NCBI GenBank assembly: GCA_963803065.1
Contig: CAWDKW010000015.1
Location: 1 to 64,000, forward strand
Reading direction: 5' to 3'
Length of the DNA: 64,000 nucleotides
Origin: DASXMT01 sp963803065
GTDB lineage: Bacteria; Actinomycetota; Acidimicrobiia; Acidimicrobiales; RAAP-2
Numbering within the stretch: position 1 is the stretch's first letter; every line of letters begins with the position of its first letter. The notes below the pieces were generated by a model. That model did not search any database. It was not told where the DNA came from and worked only from the letters and a program-made list of their open reading frames with translations. Positions 61,673 to 64,000 of the stretch are shown here, one piece after another. Position numbers and translations under genes: made by a program.

Positions 61673-62986
61673 CCCTCTCGAAGCCTTCCTCGGTGTCGCC
61701 GGCGGTTGCCCTGACCCCGCGCGCCGCTACCGCCATCCGCACCGCCTCGGCCATCAACGGCCTGTCCCGGCTGTTCGGTCGGGGGAGCGGCACGGTCATC
61801 GGGGGTCGAGCCGGGCTGGCCATGGACAAGCACCTGTTGTCGACGCTGGCCCAGGGCCGGCACGTCGCCCTGGTCAGCGGGACCAACGGGAAGACCACCA
61901 CCACCCGGCTCCTGGTGGCGGCGGTGCGCGCCGGGGGGCTCTCGGTGGCCACCAACGCCACCGGGTCGAACATGCCGGCCGGGTCATGTCGCCGCCCTCA
62001 TCGGCACCGGGGAAAGCGACGCGGCCGTGCTCGAGGTCGACGAGAGCTATCTCGGCCAGCTCATGGAGGAGACCCATCCCGCGGTGGTGCTGCTGCTCAA
62101 CCTGTCCCGCGACCAGCTCGACCGGATCGCCGAGGTGCGGATCCTGGCCGATCGCTGGCGCCAGTCCCTCCTCGGGCAGCGCGGGGACGCCCGGACAACG
62201 GTGGTGGCCAACGCCGACGACCCCATGGTGGCCTGGGCGGCTTCGGGAGCCTCGGAGGTCCGCTGGGTCGGGGCGGGACAGGTCTGGCATGAGGACGCGG
62301 TCGGCTGCCCCGCCTGTGGGGGCAGGATCGAGTTCGCCGAGTCGGGTCGGTGGGCCTGCGACACCTGCGAGTTCAGCCGGCCGACCTGCCAGGCCTGGCT
62401 CGAGGGCACGGAGCTGGTCCTGGCCGACGGCTCGCGGCGCCAGGTCAACCTGGGGGTCCCGGGCCAGTTCAACCGGGCCAATGCGGCCATGGTGGTCACC
62501 GCCCTCCCCTTCATGGACCATCGCTGGGATGGCGGACCCGGGCGGAGCGCCGACGACGCACTGGCCGCCATGGCCATCGTCGAGGAGGTGGCCGGGCGGT
62601 TCTCCACGGTGGTCCGGAACGGCGTCGGTATCCGGCTGCTCCTGGCCAAGAACCCGGCCGGGTGGACGGCGCTGTTCGACCTGCTCGACGAGTCGGCGAG
62701 CGCCGCCTGTCCCACCGTGCTCTCGGTCAACGCACGCATCGCCGACGGGCTCGACACCAGCTGGCTGTGGGATGTCCCCTTCGAGCGGCTTCGGGGGCGG
62801 ACGGTGGTGGCCACGGGCGAGCGCTGTCGCGACCTGGCCGTGCGCCTGCGGTACGCGGAGGTCGGCCATACCGTGGTGCCCGATCCGCTCGCCGCCCTCG
62901 ATGTGGCCATCCACGGGACGAGCGGCACCCAGGTGGAGTTCGTGGGGAACTACACGGCCTTCGCCGTGCTCCGCGGCCGGCTGTGA
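61669..62986 (+). pseudogene. murT: Lipid II amidation ligase subunit MurT, one frameshift
   Basis: Two frames together give a full MurT: the Mur-ligase ATP site SGTNGKTTTTRLL, then AVLEVDESYLGQL, NLSRDQLDRIAEV, a zinc ribbon CPACGG with CDTCEF, GQFNRANAAM and the C-terminal DUF1727. The break at about 61,985 is a single extra T after ATGCCGGCCGGG; without it the reading continues as HVAALIGTG. MurT activates the lipid II glutamate for amidation by GatD. In a gene this conserved a sequencing insertion is likely, so treat it as probably intact. Confidence 0.9.
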
Positions 62987-62999
62987 CCGGCGGCCGGCT

Positions 63000-63803
63000 G
63001 TGAGCGCCACCACGTCGCCGCTGACCGTGGTCGTGGTGTTCCCCGACCTCCTCGGCACCTACGGCGACGGGGGAAACGGCCTGGTGCTGGCCCGGAGGGC
63101 GGCCTGGCGGGGCATCGACGTGGAGCTGGTCGAGGCCACCTCGGACCGGCCCATCCCGGCCGGTGACATCTATTGCATGGGCGGCGGGGAGGACGGCCCC
63201 CAGGTCCGGGCGGCCCGGACCCTGATCGCCGACGGGGCCGTCGAACGGGCCGTCGCCGGCGGCGCGGTCGTCCTAGGGGTCTGTGCCGGCTTCCAGCTCC
63301 TCGGCCGGTCCTTTCCCGATGCCGCCGGAGGGCCTCACGAGGGGCTGGGCCTCCTGGATGTGACCTCGCGGAAGGGGACCGACCTCCGAGCGGTGGGGGA
63401 GCTGGTGGCCGAGCCCACCCCGGATGCGCCGGTCTGTGCCGACGGCGCTGCGCTCCCACCCCTGATCGGTTTCGAGAACCACGGTGGCGTGACCACCATC
63501 GGCGCCGACGCCGTTGCCCTCGCCCGGGTGGTGCACGGGGTGGGCAACGGAGACGGGCTGGGATCCGAGGGAGCGTGGTCCAACCGGGTGGTGGGGACCT
63601 ATCTGCACGGCCCGGTCCTGCCCCGGAACCCGGTGCTGGCCGATCTGCTGTTGGGTTGGGCCATCGGGTCCGACGGCCCGCTGGACCGGCTCGAGGACGT
63701 CGAGGAGCAGATCTTACGGGCCGAACGGACGGCGGCCGCCCCGAGCGCCTCGGGCGGCAGAGGACGGGGGCTCCGCCGACGGCTCTTCGCTGCGCGCCGC
63801 TGA
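63000..63803 (+). CDS. gatD: Lipid II glutaminyl amidase subunit GatD
   Basis: This 267-residue class I-like glutamine amidotransferase has YCMGGGEDGPQ near residues 58-68, the catalytic cysteine in GVCAGFQLLG (about 93-102) and the histidine in GTYLHGPVLP. It supplies ammonia to MurT to amidate D-glutamate of lipid II. The GTG start at 63,000 lies 13 bases after murT. A short basic tail (GRGRGLRRRLFAARR) extends the usual length. Confidence 0.93.
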   Translation: MSATTSPLTVVVVFPDLLGTYGDGGNGLVLARRAAWRGIDVELVEATSDRPIPAGDIYCMGGGEDGPQVRAARTLIADGAVERAVAGGAVVLGVCAGFQLLGRSFPDAAGGPHEGLGLLDVTSRKGTDLRAVGELVAEPTPDAPVCADGAALPPLIGFENHGGVTTIGADAVALARVVHGVGNGDGLGSEGAWSNRVVGTYLHGPVLPRNPVLADLLLGWAIGSDGPLDRLEDVEEQILRAERTAAAPSASGGRGRGLRRRLFAARR

Positions 63804-63840
63804 GGACGCGCCGGCGCGGCGAGGCCGTGCGCCGTGATGG

Positions 63841-64000
63841 CTACCGGGCGTTCAGGGGCCAGTCGTTGCCGTCGGAGCTGGTGCTGACGACCGGGTCCGG
63901 CCTCGGGGGCAGCGCCCACGAGCGGCGCCAGGGGGCCACCGAGGGTCCCCGGAGGGGGGGAGTGGTGCCCGACGCGGCCTTCTTTCGGGCCGTCCACCAA
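63841..64000 (-). CDS. C-terminus of an unidentified gene, cut by window edge
   Basis: The minus strand is open from the window edge to a TAG at 63,843-63,841. It ends with PDPVVSTSSDGNDWPLNAR, which looks like a natural polar C-terminus rather than shadow sequence. About 53 codons are visible. The family cannot be told. It converges on gatD. Confidence 0.35.
   Translation of the reverse strand, partial: WWTARKKAASGTTPPLRGPSVAPWRRSWALPPRPDPVVSTSSDGNDWPLNAR

Overview
The window reads as chromosome from a high-GC Gram-positive bacterium, most likely an actinobacterium (Acidimicrobiia is my best guess, from gene content only). The signs are a MurT-GatD peptidoglycan amidation pair, F420-type LLM and PPOX flavoproteins, a short actinobacterial-style cobalamin riboswitch, many GTG starts, leaderless-looking genes and ATGA/GTGA gene overlaps. 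No rRNA, complete tRNA or CRISPR array is present.

Region 1 (1 to about 25,240) is the larger part of an integrative element with visibly lower GC than the rest. It ends at a 3' tRNA fragment (25,207-25,240, compatible with tRNA-Lys) next to a tyrosine integrase (23,873-25,063). Its other end, where the intact tRNA should lie, is outside the window to the left. The element carries an excisionase-like HTH protein, a second HTH protein and a primase-like replication protein (595-3,906), then a run of hypothetical genes. Next come three genes for zinc-ribbon membrane proteins, one of them a rhomboid protease (8,160-10,336), and a scar where a serine recombinase and a ctaG copy were both truncated (11,144-11,403). 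A SCO1 / BlaI / M56 peptidase / CtaG module follows (11,488-14,665), then a restriction block of Mrr-like endonuclease, HsdM, HsdS and a frameshifted HsdR (15,322-22,409). Three unknown proteins in the element carry an R-x4/5-H motif of the HEPN type.

Region 2 (25,241 to about 30,300) is an older accessory zone. It holds IS481 transposase remnants, a secreted GH16 glycosidase, a flavin oxidoreductase, a decayed copy of the same integrase family (29,086-29,203) and a small potassium channel.

Region 3 (30,317-64,000) is high-GC chromosome. It contains a large sulfatase, small-molecule enzymes (SnoaL, cupin, PPOX), a class III cyclase, an epoxide hydrolase, an acyl-CoA dehydrogenase, PPK2, a GT-C-like membrane protein, MarR and PaaX regulators, a fatty acid desaturase, a Ni/Co permease under a cobalamin riboswitch, PAP2, HU, NhaA, peroxiredoxin, nitroreductase, an LLM oxidoreductase, a carboxymuconolactone decarboxylase-like protein, a crotonase, YqgE, GNAT, a lipoprotein hydrolase and LysR. 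The window closes with a HAD-PlsC fusion coupled by overlap to murT and gatD, which join membrane lipid and peptidoglycan chemistry.

Quality note: hsdR (four sites), the MarR gene (one) and murT (one) are broken only by single extra bases, and every one is an insertion. This pattern looks more like sequencing insertions than gene decay, so those genes may be intact in the organism.
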